A stretch of DNA of 64,000 nucleotides, from positions 637,147 to 701,146 of the forward strand of contig NZ_LR732817.1 in NCBI RefSeq assembly GCF_902506195.1, in the 5' to 3' direction. The notes below the pieces were generated by a model. The model made no database searches and was not told the DNA's origin. It was given only the letters and a program-made list of their open reading frames with translations. Made by a program: the position numbers and the translations under genes. The stretch is from Citricoccus sp. K5. GTDB lineage: Bacteria; Actinomycetota; Actinomycetes; Actinomycetales; Micrococcaceae. Of the stretch, positions 38,080-46,407 are shown one piece after another; the first letter of the stretch is position 1, and each line of letters opens with the position of its first letter.

Positions 38080-40127
38080 AGACCATCACCGAGTTCCCGC
38101 ATGAGACGCGGGTCATCGAGAACGTGTACATCCCGATGCGTGACGGTGCCCGGTTGGCCGCCCGGATCTGGATGCCGGTCAACGCCGAGCAGCAGCCGGT
38201 TCCGGCCATCCTGGAGTACATCCCCTACCGCAAGCGGGACAGCAGTCGCGCTCGAGATGAGCTGAACCACCCGTACATGGCCGGGCACGGCTACGTCTGC
38301 GCCCGGGTGGATATGCGCGGCAGCGGCGACTCCGACGGCGTCATGGTGGACGAGTACCGGGCTCAGGAGCACGAGGACGCCGAGGACGTCATCGCGTGGC
38401 TGGCCGAACAGCCGTGGTGTGACGGCAAGGTGGGCATGATGGGCATCTCCTGGGGCGGGTTCAACAGCCTCCAGCTGGCGGCCCGCCAGCCCCCGGCCCT
38501 GAAGGCCATCATCAGCGCCTCGGCCACGGATGACATCTACGTGGACAACATGCACTACATGGGCGGGTGCCTGCTCGGCGACAATCTCTCCGAGGCCACG
38601 GTGATGTTCGCCTTCAACAGCCTCCCGCCCGATCCGCAGATCGTGGGCGAACGGTGGCGGGACATGTGGCACGAGCGGCTGTCCGGCAGTGGGTTGTGGC
38701 TGGAGACCTGGCTCGAGCACCAGCGGCGTGACGACTACTGGAAGACTGCCTCGGTCTGTGAGGACTACAGCCAGGTGCAGTGCCCGGTGATGGCGGTCGG
38801 CGGTTGGGCCGACGGCTACACCAATGCCGTGTTCCGCCTGATGGAGAACCTGGACGTCCCGCGCAAGGGGCTCATCGGCCCCTGGGGCCACAAGTATCCG
38901 CACCTCGGCGTGCCGGGCCCGGCCATCGGCTTTCTCCAGGAGGCCGTGCGGTGGTGGGACCACTGGCTCAAGGGCCAGGACACCGGGGTGATGGACGAAC
39001 CCATGCTGCGCGTATGGATGCAGGACTCCGTCTCGCCCGCCGCCTCCTACGAGGACCGGCCCGGCCGTTGGGTGGCGGAGGACCGGTGGCCTGCCCCGGA
39101 GATCGAGAACCGAGAGTTCACCCTGCGTGGCCACCACCTGGAAGAAGTCGACTCGGACGCCGACCCGCACGGCGAGTCAGACGCAGAGGTCGCGGTGAAA
39201 TCGCCCCTGAGTGTGGGTATGTTCGCCGGCAAATGGGCGTCCTACGCGGCCGTGCCGGACCTGCCCTTCGATCAGCGGGAGGAGGACGGGGGGTCCATCT
39301 TCTACGAATCGCGGCCCCTCACGGAGGACCTGGAGATCCTGGGCCTGCCGCAGTGCCACTTCGAGGTCTCCGCGGACCAGCCGGTGGCGATGCTGGCCGT
39401 GCGGCTGTCCGACGTGAACTTGGACGGCGAGGCCACTCGGGTGACCTATGGCCTGCTCAACCTCACCCACCGGGACGGCAGCGAGGACCCGAGCCCGCTG
39501 GAGCCGGGGAAGAAGTACCGGGTCACGGTGCCGCTGAACGGCATCGCCCAGACCTTCCCGGCCGGGCACCGGCTCCGGCTGTCCATCTCGACCTCTTACT
39601 GGCCCCTCGTCTGGCCCTCCCCGGAGGCCGCCACCGTCACGCTGACCACCGGGGCCAGCAGTCTCAGCGTCCCGGTGCGGAGCCCCAGGGCGGAGGATGC
39701 GCGGCTGCGCGAGTTTGAGGAGCCGGAGGCCGCCACACCCTTGGAGGTCACCCAGACCGAGCCGGGCCAGCACCACTGGCGGGTCACGCGCGACCTGGCA
39801 ACGAACATCTCCACCCTGGAGATCGCCAATGACCAGGGCGCCTTCCGCATCGAGGACACCGACACCCACATCCGGCGCGGGACCGAGGAGTGGTACAGCT
39901 TCCGCTGGAATGACGTGAACTCCGTGCGCGGCGAGACCCGGACCGTGCGCCGGATCCAGCGTCAGGACTGGGGCGCCGAGGTCACCACCAACACGGTGCT
40001 GACCTCCACGCCCACCGAGTTCATCATCGACGCCGAGCTCGACGCCTATGAACTGGACGCCCAGCGCGGCGATCCTCGCGTCTACTCGCAGAGCTGGCAC
40101 CGCCGCGTCCCGCGGGACCTCGTGTAG
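38076..40127 (+). CDS. CocE/NonD-family alpha/beta hydrolase (S15-like)
   Basis: 683 residues. Alpha/beta hydrolase domain with nucleophile S125 (GMMGISWGGFNSLQ), D246 (GGWADGYTNAV) and H272 (GPWGHKYPH), followed by the C-terminal jelly-roll domain of the CocE/X-Pro dipeptidase group (LRLSISTSYWPLVWPSPEAA). The last 130 residues after it (PLEVTQTEPGQHHWRVTRDL) extend beyond the common length of about 550. Such enzymes cleave acyl esters or peptide bonds. The start overlaps the ATP-grasp stop (ATGA). It ends 2 bases from the convergent MFS gene, leaving no room for a terminator. Confidence 0.85.
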   Translation: MKTITEFPHETRVIENVYIPMRDGARLAARIWMPVNAEQQPVPAILEYIPYRKRDSSRARDELNHPYMAGHGYVCARVDMRGSGDSDGVMVDEYRAQEHEDAEDVIAWLAEQPWCDGKVGMMGISWGGFNSLQLAARQPPALKAIISASATDDIYVDNMHYMGGCLLGDNLSEATVMFAFNSLPPDPQIVGERWRDMWHERLSGSGLWLETWLEHQRRDDYWKTASVCEDYSQVQCPVMAVGGWADGYTNAVFRLMENLDVPRKGLIGPWGHKYPHLGVPGPAIGFLQEAVRWWDHWLKGQDTGVMDEPMLRVWMQDSVSPAASYEDRPGRWVAEDRWPAPEIENREFTLRGHHLEEVDSDADPHGESDAEVAVKSPLSVGMFAGKWASYAAVPDLPFDQREEDGGSIFYESRPLTEDLEILGLPQCHFEVSADQPVAMLAVRLSDVNLDGEATRVTYGLLNLTHRDGSEDPSPLEPGKKYRVTVPLNGIAQTFPAGHRLRLSISTSYWPLVWPSPEAATVTLTTGASSLSVPVRSPRAEDARLREFEEPEAATPLEVTQTEPGQHHWRVTRDLATNISTLEIANDQGAFRIEDTDTHIRRGTEEWYSFRWNDVNSVRGETRTVRRIQRQDWGAEVTTNTVLTSTPTEFIIDAELDAYELDAQRGDPRVYSQSWHRRVPRDLV

Positions 40128-40129
40128 GC

Positions 40130-41524
40130 CTACTCCGGGCGGCGGCTGCTGAACCTCCGCGCCGCCGCCCGGGCCACCAGGGCGCAGCACACCGCCAGGC
40201 ACACCAGGGCGCCGAGGGCGAAGGCGCCGGTGATCCCGGCATCGGTGGTCTGGCCGCCCGGATCTGCGGTCACCGCGAAGATGGCTGCAGCGGCCGCGGT
40301 GCCGAAGGAGCTGCCGATGGTGCGCAGCACCTGGTTGAAGCTGACCGAGCTGCCCAGGCCCTCGGCCGCCACGTTCCGGGCGATCAGGGCGGGCATGGCC
40401 GCATAGCTGGAGCCGATGCCCAGGCCGAAGAGGAACATGCCGAGCAGGACCTCCCAGAGTTCCGTGTGGGCGAACCAGAGGAGTATCCCGGAGGCGGCGG
40501 CCAGTCCGGCCCCGATCGGCAACAGGGCCGTCAGCGGCACCCGATGGGACAGGCGGCGGACCAACCGGTTGGCGATGAAGCTGCCGACGGACAACGGCAA
40601 CATGACGAATCCGGCCCAGAAGACCGGGAGGGCCAGCCCGTATCCGCTGGACGCCGGGGCCTGGGCCACCAGGCTGGAGACCGAGAGGCCGATGTAGATG
40701 GCGGCGCCGAGCCCGATGGCCGAGGCGTTGGCCAGCAGGACCTCACCATTGGCGAATACGCGCAGATTGATCAGCGGGTGGCGCGAGCGCAGTGACGTCC
40801 GCACCCAGAGGGTCAGCAGGACGGCGGCCAGGACCAGGGTGGCGAGGGTCCAGGGGGAGGACCAGCCCCAGGTGGGCCCTTCGCTGATGCCGAGCAGCAG
40901 GCTGCCCAGGCCGGTGCCCAGCAGGATCGCACCGGCCATGTCGAAGGGGGCCCGCACAGCATGGACGCCACCACCGGCGGGAACGGTCCGGATGACCACC
41001 ACCATCGCGGAGAGGACGAAGAGTGCGGCGAACCAGAAGGCAAACCGGTAGTCAACCAGCCCGGCGATGACGCCGGTCAGCGGATAGCCGATGCCGAGCC
41101 CGGTGCTCACCGTGACGGACAGGCTGGAGATGGCCGGCTGCACCTGGGGCCCGGCGAGATACCGGCGCGCCAGGGCAATGGTCACCGGAACGATGCCGTA
41201 GGTCAGGCCCTGAAGGGCCCGCCCGATGAGGAAGACCGTGAAGGTCGATGCCAGTGCGGCCACGACGGACCCGGCGAGTATCACGGTCAGGGACACCAGC
41301 AGCAACCGCTTCTGGTTCGGCCCGTCGCTGATCCGGCCCATCACGGGGGTCGCGATGGCGCCCACCAGGAGGTTCACCGTGAGCATCCACTGGGCGGTGC
41401 TCACGGAGACCCCCATGTCCTGGGCCACGGACGGCACCAGCAGCATGCCCAGCGAGCTGACCACGGCCGTGCAGAGGGCTGCGTAGACCAGGGCCGGCTC
41501 CAGGCGGCGAGGGGTCTCAGTCAT
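40130..41524 (-). CDS. MFS drug-efflux-type transporter (DHA family)
   Basis: 464 residues with twelve or more membrane helices. Motif A-like GRISDGPNQKRLLLVS follows helix 2, and motif C-like GLGIGYPLTGVIAG lies in helix 5. It belongs to the H+-coupled multidrug efflux group; the substrate is unknown. Its ATG overlaps the end of the marR gene by 8 bases, so the MarR protein encoded upstream most likely controls it through the palindrome at 42036. Confidence 0.85.
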   Translation of the reverse strand: MTETPRRLEPALVYAALCTAVVSSLGMLLVPSVAQDMGVSVSTAQWMLTVNLLVGAIATPVMGRISDGPNQKRLLLVSLTVILAGSVVAALASTFTVFLIGRALQGLTYGIVPVTIALARRYLAGPQVQPAISSLSVTVSTGLGIGYPLTGVIAGLVDYRFAFWFAALFVLSAMVVVIRTVPAGGGVHAVRAPFDMAGAILLGTGLGSLLLGISEGPTWGWSSPWTLATLVLAAVLLTLWVRTSLRSRHPLINLRVFANGEVLLANASAIGLGAAIYIGLSVSSLVAQAPASSGYGLALPVFWAGFVMLPLSVGSFIANRLVRRLSHRVPLTALLPIGAGLAAASGILLWFAHTELWEVLLGMFLFGLGIGSSYAAMPALIARNVAAEGLGSSVSFNQVLRTIGSSFGTAAAAAIFAVTADPGGQTTDAGITGAFALGALVCLAVCCALVARAAARRFSSRRPE

Positions 41525-42023
41525 GCGGCTCCTCGGAAGCTGTCTCAGGTGCTGGCGCAGGTGTGGACGCAGCCGTGGAGGGTGTCTCGGACGCCGTCTC
41601 GGCCGTGAGCTTGCGCAGGACCGGGATGGCGGAGACGAGGGTCTGCCGTTCCTCCGGCGTCAGGCGTTCGCGGACGACCTCGTAGAGCCACGCGCGGCCG
41701 GTCCGGGTCTCCTCGGCCAGTTTGAGCCGGCCCGCCTCGGTGGGGTGGATCCATGAGCGCCGCCGATCCGACTCATCCGGGATCCGTTCGACCAGCCCCA
41801 GGGCCTCGAGTTCCCGGGCCGCGAGCGAGATGGCCTGGGGGCTGACCTGGACCTTGACGGCCAGCTCGGCTGTACTGGCCCGTCCGTTCTCGGCGACGTG
41901 ACGCAGGATCCCCACCTTGCCGGGGGACAGGGTTCGCTCCACGTGGATCCGGTGCAGGATCGGGAGCAGCGCCTCGAGCAGTTCGGCGGTCGGCTCGGAA
42001 TCGGAGTTCAAGTCATGGGGCAC
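41517..42023 (-). CDS. MarR-family repressor of the adjacent MFS pump
   Basis: 168 residues. The winged helix reads GKVGILRHVAENGRASTAELAVKVQVSPQAISLAARELEALGLVERIPDESDRRRSWIHPT, here given as the span of about residues 36-95. A Ser/Thr/Ala/Pro-rich tail follows. GTG 42023 is leaderless (TAGGGT on the minus strand at 42035-42030). A perfect palindrome at 42036-42059 lies directly behind the -10 box, where the repressor would block its own promoter. It is co-transcribed with the pump gene. Confidence 0.88.
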   Translation of the reverse strand: MPHDLNSDSEPTAELLEALLPILHRIHVERTLSPGKVGILRHVAENGRASTAELAVKVQVSPQAISLAARELEALGLVERIPDESDRRRSWIHPTEAGRLKLAEETRTGRAWLYEVVRERLTPEERQTLVSAIPVLRKLTAETASETPSTAASTPAPAPETASEEPHD

Positions 42024-42035
42024 GCCCCAACCCTA

Positions 42036-42059
42036 CAAGCAACTTGATCAAGTTGCTTG
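42036..42059. promoter_or_regulatory. Perfect 24-bp palindromic operator for MarR
   Basis: Half-site CAAGCAACTTGA at 42036-42047 with its exact reverse complement at 42048-42059. It abuts the -10 box (ACCCTA on the plus strand, 42030-42035) of the marR-MFS operon. Confidence 0.75.
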
Positions 42060-42120
42060 CGCATGTAGTGGAAGCCACGTTCTCGATGGTCGGTGAGTCC
42101 CACCACGCTGGCGGGGCAGA

Positions 42121-43158
42121 TCAGGTGGTGGCCGTCCGTCCGCGGCCCAGCAGGCTCAGCCGGCTGAGGAACCGGTCGGCATCCCGGGGCAGGGGTGCCG
42201 CCCGTGCCCAGTCACGCAGTGGCAGCGGTGCCTCCACGTCCAGGCGCAGGTCGGCATCCACCAGCACATCCACCAGAAACGCGAACCGCTGGAACGCCTG
42301 AACGTCGATCTCCTCGGGGCACGGCACGGACAGCAGGCGCCACCTTGAATAGGTCCGAGTCAGACCGAGGAAGTCCTGCACGGACACCGGCGTGCCGCAC
42401 AGCTGGCCGAAGGTCGCCTCGAGTTCGCCGGCCTCCGGATCGGCGGCGGCAACCTCGAGTTGCCGGGTCCCGCTGAACCCGACTGGCACGCGAGCGGAGG
42501 TCCCGGCCGCCGTCGGCCCCGGCGATCCGGCGACCGTCCAGGATACGGAGGCGAAGCCCGCGCCCCGGCCAGAGCTGGCGTTCAACGGCCGGTAGTCCAC
42601 CCCGTTCGGGATCTGCCACTCGGTCAGGGAGGACTGGATCATCTCGATCACGGGCACCATCGCGTGGTGGAACAGTGGGTCCGGCAGCAGGCCGTCGGTC
42701 GGGTAGTTCGAGGTCAGCAGGAGCCCGGCATCCAGGGAGAGCAGACCGGGCAGGACACGGCGCAGCAGCATTGCATCGCCGACGTCATGGACGTGGAACT
42801 CGTCGATGAACACCAGCCGGGCGTCCCCGACGATCCGCGCCACCGCGTGGTCGATTCCGATCGGCTGGCCAGCCTGCGCGCTCGCGACCACCTGGTTCAC
42901 CTGCCCCAGCAGGGCATGCATGTGCAGCCGCAGCTTCGGCACCTCGAGCGCGTTGAAGAACTCCGCGCCCAGCCACGTCTTCCCGCGCCCCACCCCGCCG
43001 TGCAGGTACACCCCGCGCGTGATCCTCCGCCCGGTCAGCAACTGCACGGTGGCCCGTTGCCCCGCATCCAACACCTTGCCGTCAGACTCCAGTGCGGCCG
43101 TCAGGGTCGTCTCCCGCAGGTGCGGCCACGGACCCCGTTCCCGACGCCGGCCGCTCAC
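42121..43158 (-). CDS. zapE: ZapE/AFG1-family ATPase
   Basis: 345 residues. Walker A is GGVGRGKTWLG, Walker B RLVFIDEFHVHDVGDAMLL, and the sensor LLLTSNYPTDGLLPDPLFH, all typical of AFG1/ZapE, the cell-division-linked ATPase acting near the Z ring. The C-terminal third (from about residue 200) is more divergent. GTG 43158 overlaps the stop of the phosphotransferase gene (GTGA), so the two are translationally coupled. The 61 bases between this gene's end and the palindrome hold nothing obvious. Confidence 0.85.
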   Translation of the reverse strand: MSGRRRERGPWPHLRETTLTAALESDGKVLDAGQRATVQLLTGRRITRGVYLHGGVGRGKTWLGAEFFNALEVPKLRLHMHALLGQVNQVVASAQAGQPIGIDHAVARIVGDARLVFIDEFHVHDVGDAMLLRRVLPGLLSLDAGLLLTSNYPTDGLLPDPLFHHAMVPVIEMIQSSLTEWQIPNGVDYRPLNASSGRGAGFASVSWTVAGSPGPTAAGTSARVPVGFSGTRQLEVAAADPEAGELEATFGQLCGTPVSVQDFLGLTRTYSRWRLLSVPCPEEIDVQAFQRFAFLVDVLVDADLRLDVEAPLPLRDWARAAPLPRDADRFLSRLSLLGRGRTATT

Positions 43159-44267
43159 CGGCCGTCTACCGCGCCGGCCGCCGGCTCTTGCTCGGCCTGC
43201 CACCGACCCAGCGCCTCGGCGGCTCGCTCGATGCGGGGGAGCACCTTCGGCAGCAGCTTGGGCCAGTTCGCCGGCGGAATATCGCTCGCCGGCCCTTCAC
43301 GCAGGGAGGCATCGTAGATCGTCTCCAGGGCCATCCATCCCAGCCACACCCGTCCCCGGAGGGCCTCGTCGGCGTCACGGGCAATGGCCTCCAGCTTCTC
43401 CTCGCCGTGCCACAGCGCGAGGTAGGCCGGGTTCAGTGCTGGGTCCCACACGGCGGCCAGGTCCCAGTCCAGGATCCCGGTCAGGTGCCAGCGCTCTCTG
43501 TCATCTCCGTCACGTCCGACCCCTTCGGCGGCAGAACGCTGCCACCGCATGTTGTGCCCGGCCAGGTCCCCGTGGACCAGTGACGGCGTCACCACTGGAT
43601 CCTCCGTCCACGCGGTGTGCGTCGCGGTCAGGGTGGCGACCGTCTCGGCCCAGCGGTCCGCTGAGACCGCGCCTCCGGGGGCTTCCGGCGACCCGTCGGT
43701 CCAGACGCCGGGCCCGTGTGACGCCGCCAGCACCGACGGCACCGACTGCACTGCAGCGACCTTCTCCGCGGTCCAGGGGCCACGGTAGGCGAACGGCGGG
43801 CCGAGGTGTGGCGCCAGGGGAGTGGTGTCGATTCCTGCCAGCGTCCGGCACAGCTCGCGCAGCACCGGCACCTCGCCGGTGTGCGGTGGGTGCGCCTCGC
43901 CCGGGAGGTACTCCTGTACCACGGCGGCCATCCCCGCCGGCAGTCCGTCCGCCTCCCCGACCACCTCGGTCAGCGGCACGGGCACAGCGAAGGGGAACGC
44001 CGCCGTCGTGCTGAGGATCTGCAGGGTGGCCATGCGGTCGTTGAGGTGTGCCGCGGCCTCATGGGTGCGGGTCATCCGCACGGCGCCCACGCCGGGCAGC
44101 ACGAGCACCCGGTGGAACTGACCGCCCTCGTCGATCACGCCGGCAGGCCAGTCCGCCTCGGACAGCCGGCGAGCGAGTCCGTCATCCGCGGCGAGGGCAG
44201 AGGCCAAGGGCCGGGCGGCCGCGGCGCAGGCGGCGGCGACGTCGTCAGGAGTCGGTGCGGAAGCCAT
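43155..44267 (-). CDS. Aminoglycoside-phosphotransferase-family (APH) kinase
   Basis: 370 residues. The catalytic loop is LVHGDLAGHNMRW and the metal site GILDWDLAAVWDPALNPAYLAL; GAVRMTRTHEAAAHLNDRM carries the N-lobe strand. The natural substrate is unknown. ATG 44267 is leaderless: TACCGT on the minus strand at 44279-44274 lies 6 bases upstream. It is the first gene of a two-gene operon with zapE. Confidence 0.8.
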   Translation of the reverse strand: MASAPTPDDVAAACAAAARPLASALAADDGLARRLSEADWPAGVIDEGGQFHRVLVLPGVGAVRMTRTHEAAAHLNDRMATLQILSTTAAFPFAVPVPLTEVVGEADGLPAGMAAVVQEYLPGEAHPPHTGEVPVLRELCRTLAGIDTTPLAPHLGPPFAYRGPWTAEKVAAVQSVPSVLAASHGPGVWTDGSPEAPGGAVSADRWAETVATLTATHTAWTEDPVVTPSLVHGDLAGHNMRWQRSAAEGVGRDGDDRERWHLTGILDWDLAAVWDPALNPAYLALWHGEEKLEAIARDADEALRGRVWLGWMALETIYDASLREGPASDIPPANWPKLLPKVLPRIERAAEALGRWQAEQEPAAGAVDGR

Positions 44268-44273
44268 GGATCC

Positions 44274-44279
44274 ACGGTA
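44274..44279 (-). promoter_or_regulatory. Leaderless promoter of the APH-zapE operon
   Basis: TACCGT on the minus strand, 6 bases before ATG 44267. Confidence 0.5.
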
Positions 44280-44344
44280 GCGCGATGGCCGGCTCTGGCC
44301 GGGGTGGGACGAGGGGTCGGAAGACCAGGGGTTTCGGGCACTCC

Positions 44345-44350
44345 TACACT
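44345..44350 (+). promoter_or_regulatory. Leaderless promoter of the CPBP gene
   Basis: TACACT, 6 bases before GTG 44357; no ribosome site. This decides the start, since the frame is open much further upstream. Confidence 0.55.
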
Positions 44351-44356
44351 GGGGCG

Positions 44357-45268
44357 GTGACCACCCCAGCTTCGTCGTCTCCGAACGCCCCGACTCCGCC
44401 GACCCGTCCGGTAGTGGCAGGAGGGCTCGAGGCCCTGGCGGCCCCCTCTGCCCGGACGGTCCGCTGGGAGATCGCCATTGTGCTGGCGCTGTCCCTGGGG
44501 AAGTCGGCCGTCTACGCGATCGTCAATCTCATCGACAAGTGGACGCAGGCGCCCCTGTCCGGGCAGACCACCACGCTGAACCCGGCGCTGGACGATCGGC
44601 AGTACTTCGACCTGATGTACCAGCTGCTGGATATCGGTTTCGCCCTGGTCCCGGTGCTGCTGGTGCTGCACCTGGTGTGGATCCGGGGGCGCAACCCGCT
44701 CCGCACCTTCGGCCTGGACTTCCGCCGGCCGGGCAGGGACGTGGTCCTCGGAATCGGACTGTTCCTGGCGATCGGCCTCGGGACCCTGGCGGTCTACGCG
44801 GCCGGACGGGCCGCCGGCGTCACCACGGCCATCGTTGGCAGCGCCCTGACCGAGTACTGGTGGAGTACCCCGGTGCTGCTGTTCTCCGCGCTGCGGCACG
44901 GGCTGCTGGAGGAGATCATCGTGATGGCGTGGCTCTTCGACCGGCTCGGCTACCTGCAGCAGCGGCGCGCCGGGCTCGATCCGAACAGGCCCGGCAGTGA
45001 GGGTGGGCTGCGCACCTGGGCGAGCGGCGCCGTCGTTCCCTTGAATCCCGTCACCGTGCTGGTGGGCTGCGCCGTCCTGCGCGGCGCCTACCACCTCTAC
45101 CAGGGGGTGGGGCCCGGGATCGGCAATCTGCTCATGGGGCTGGTGTTCGGCGCGGTCTACCTGAGATACCGGAGGGTGATGCCGCTGGTGATCGCGCACT
45201 TCCTCCTGGATGCCGCCGGATTCGTGGCGTACCCGCTGCTGGCGGCGGCGGGCCTGTTCAGCACCTGA
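44357..45268 (+). CDS. CPBP-family intramembrane protease
   Basis: 303 residues with about eight membrane helices. The CPBP (Abi) motifs are LLEEIIVMAWLFDRLGY (double Glu), CAVLRGAYHLYQGVG (His) and VIAHFLLDAAGF (His-x3-Asp). The usual Arg three residues after the double Glu is absent. Members process prenylated or membrane proteins, or anti-sigma factors; no target is evident. It faces the divergent APH gene across 89 bases. Confidence 0.85.
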   Translation: MTTPASSSPNAPTPPTRPVVAGGLEALAAPSARTVRWEIAIVLALSLGKSAVYAIVNLIDKWTQAPLSGQTTTLNPALDDRQYFDLMYQLLDIGFALVPVLLVLHLVWIRGRNPLRTFGLDFRRPGRDVVLGIGLFLAIGLGTLAVYAAGRAAGVTTAIVGSALTEYWWSTPVLLFSALRHGLLEEIIVMAWLFDRLGYLQQRRAGLDPNRPGSEGGLRTWASGAVVPLNPVTVLVGCAVLRGAYHLYQGVGPGIGNLLMGLVFGAVYLRYRRVMPLVIAHFLLDAAGFVAYPLLAAAGLFST

Positions 45269-45285
45269 ATCCGTGACGTGAGCCT

Positions 45286-45327
45286 GGAGGGATTCACGTT
45301 TATCGGGGCTGAGAGGTGAATCCCTCC
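45286..45327. terminator. Inverted repeat between convergent CPBP and VOC genes
   Basis: GGAGGGATTCAC (45286-45297) and its exact complement GTGAATCCCTCC (45316-45327), with an 18-base loop, lie between two convergent genes, so a bidirectional terminator is the simplest reading. There is no T-tract. Confidence 0.55.
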
Positions 45328-45354
45328 GGACTCAACGCAGGGTGGTGCGTGGAG

Positions 45355-46011
45355 TCAGAGCGTGACGGTGCCCTTGGGGGTCTCGAAGGTGACCTCGAGG
45401 ATGCCGGGGGTGCCGGAGGGCGATTCGAAGACCACGTTGAGGTCCCCGACCGTCTCGTCCGGATCGTCCAGGCCCAGCCAGCCGCGCACGCGGTCGCGGG
45501 AGCCGGCGATCGTGATGGAGGACAGTTCGGCCTGGGGTGTGTGGGCCTGCGAGGGGTGCAGGTCTTCGGTGCCATCATCCCAGCGCAAGACATATGGGAC
45601 CTGGGGGTCGGCGATGAGGCCCTTGATGCCGATCTGGCGCCACGTGAGTTCCCGGCCGTCCGGGAATTTGCGGTTGCCGGGCACGGACTGGCGCTCCAAG
45701 CGCTCCTCGAACGGTGCGAGGTCGTCCACGGTGACACACCAGCCCATCCAGCCGCCGCCCATCTCGGAGCGGGCGCGCACGGCCTGGCCGAACGGAGCCT
45801 TCTCGGAGGAGGGGTGGTCCAGCACCTCGACCACCTCGAGGTACTGGCGGTTGCGCAGCGGGAAGATCGCATTGCGCGTGCCGAAACGGGGGTGAACACC
45901 GCCCTTGACGCGCTCGATGCCGAGCGTTTCGGCGAGGCGGGCCACCGTGGCGGCGAGTCCTTCTTCGGGTCCAACGGCGTACGAGACGTGATCCAGGCGC
46001 ATCATGCCCAT
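45355..46011 (-). CDS. VOC-superfamily protein (glyoxalase-like domain)
   Basis: 218 residues. MRLDHVSYAV at the start supplies the first metal-ligand His position of VOC proteins; NAIFPLRNRQYLEVVEVLDHP supplies the Glu strand. The second half repeats the fold pattern (GGGWMGWCVTVDDLAPFEERL). Such proteins are lyases, dioxygenases or binding proteins; the reaction here is unknown. The start is ATG 46011 (MGMMRLDH), or the ATGs 2-3 codons on. A candidate iron-repressor box lies 26 bases upstream. Confidence 0.78.
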   Translation of the reverse strand: MGMMRLDHVSYAVGPEEGLAATVARLAETLGIERVKGGVHPRFGTRNAIFPLRNRQYLEVVEVLDHPSSEKAPFGQAVRARSEMGGGWMGWCVTVDDLAPFEERLERQSVPGNRKFPDGRELTWRQIGIKGLIADPQVPYVLRWDDGTEDLHPSQAHTPQAELSSITIAGSRDRVRGWLGLDDPDETVGDLNVVFESPSGTPGILEVTFETPKGTVTL

Positions 46012-46036
46012 ATCGTCGCACTTTCTTCAGTCACGG

Positions 46037-46055
46037 ACAGGTTAGGTTAACCTCA
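46037..46055 (-). promoter_or_regulatory. Candidate IdeR/DtxR iron box
   Basis: The 19 bases ACAGGTTAGGTTAACCTCA match 15 of 19 positions of the IdeR/DtxR box TTAGGTTAGGCTAACCTAA and include the perfect palindrome AGGTTAACCT (46044-46053). The site is 26 bases upstream of the VOC gene and 140 bases from the metY promoter, so the VOC gene is the likely target. Confidence 0.55.
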
Positions 46056-46198
46056 CTTGAAATGTGCTCGAGGTCACAGGAGTGACCCTCGGCGGGCGCC
46101 GGGTGTCGGCGCCCGCGAGCACGCTGGCCACAGAAGCCCCGTGAGGCGCAATGCGACGCCCCAGGGCGGACGGGGATGAATCCCCGGAGCCGATCTGG

Positions 46199-46204
46199 CA
46201 GACT
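46199..46204 (+). promoter_or_regulatory. Promoter of the SAM-IV riboswitch/metYX transcript
   Basis: CAGACT, giving an mRNA start near 46211, exactly where the riboswitch P1 stem begins (GGTCATGAG). A small hairpin GGGGAT/ATCCCC sits just upstream at 46172-46185. The stretch from the VOC gene start to here otherwise holds only the iron-box candidate. Confidence 0.5.
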
Positions 46205-46207
46205 TGA

Positions 46208-46335
46208 CGAAGGTCATGAGTGCCAGCATCAAGCCCCGGCTTGCTGGCCGGCAACCCTCCAGCTCGCGGTGGGGTGCCCCGGGTGAGGACCAGGCAGGTG
46301 CCAACCGGCACCGGCAAGCGCGGGCCACCACGCCG
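46208..46335 (+). ncRNA. SAM-IV riboswitch upstream of metY
   Basis: The stretch carries the SAM-IV conserved core in order: GGTCATGAGTGCCAGC, AAGCCCCGGCTTGCTGGC, CGGCAACCCTCC, GGTGGGGTGCCCCGGGTGA, and GACCAGG closing P1, followed by the downstream pseudoknot/hairpin part with CCAACCGGCACCGGCAAGCG. SAM-IV binds S-adenosylmethionine and switches off methionine synthesis genes in actinobacteria. It stands 75 bases before metY, so both metY and metX should be under its control. Exact ends are approximate. Confidence 0.9.
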
Positions 46336-46407
46336 CGTCGGGTTGCTGGACGATGTCCCTGCCCGCCGGCATCACGCAGGTGGCCCTGGACTGACAGGAG
46401 TCGTCAC

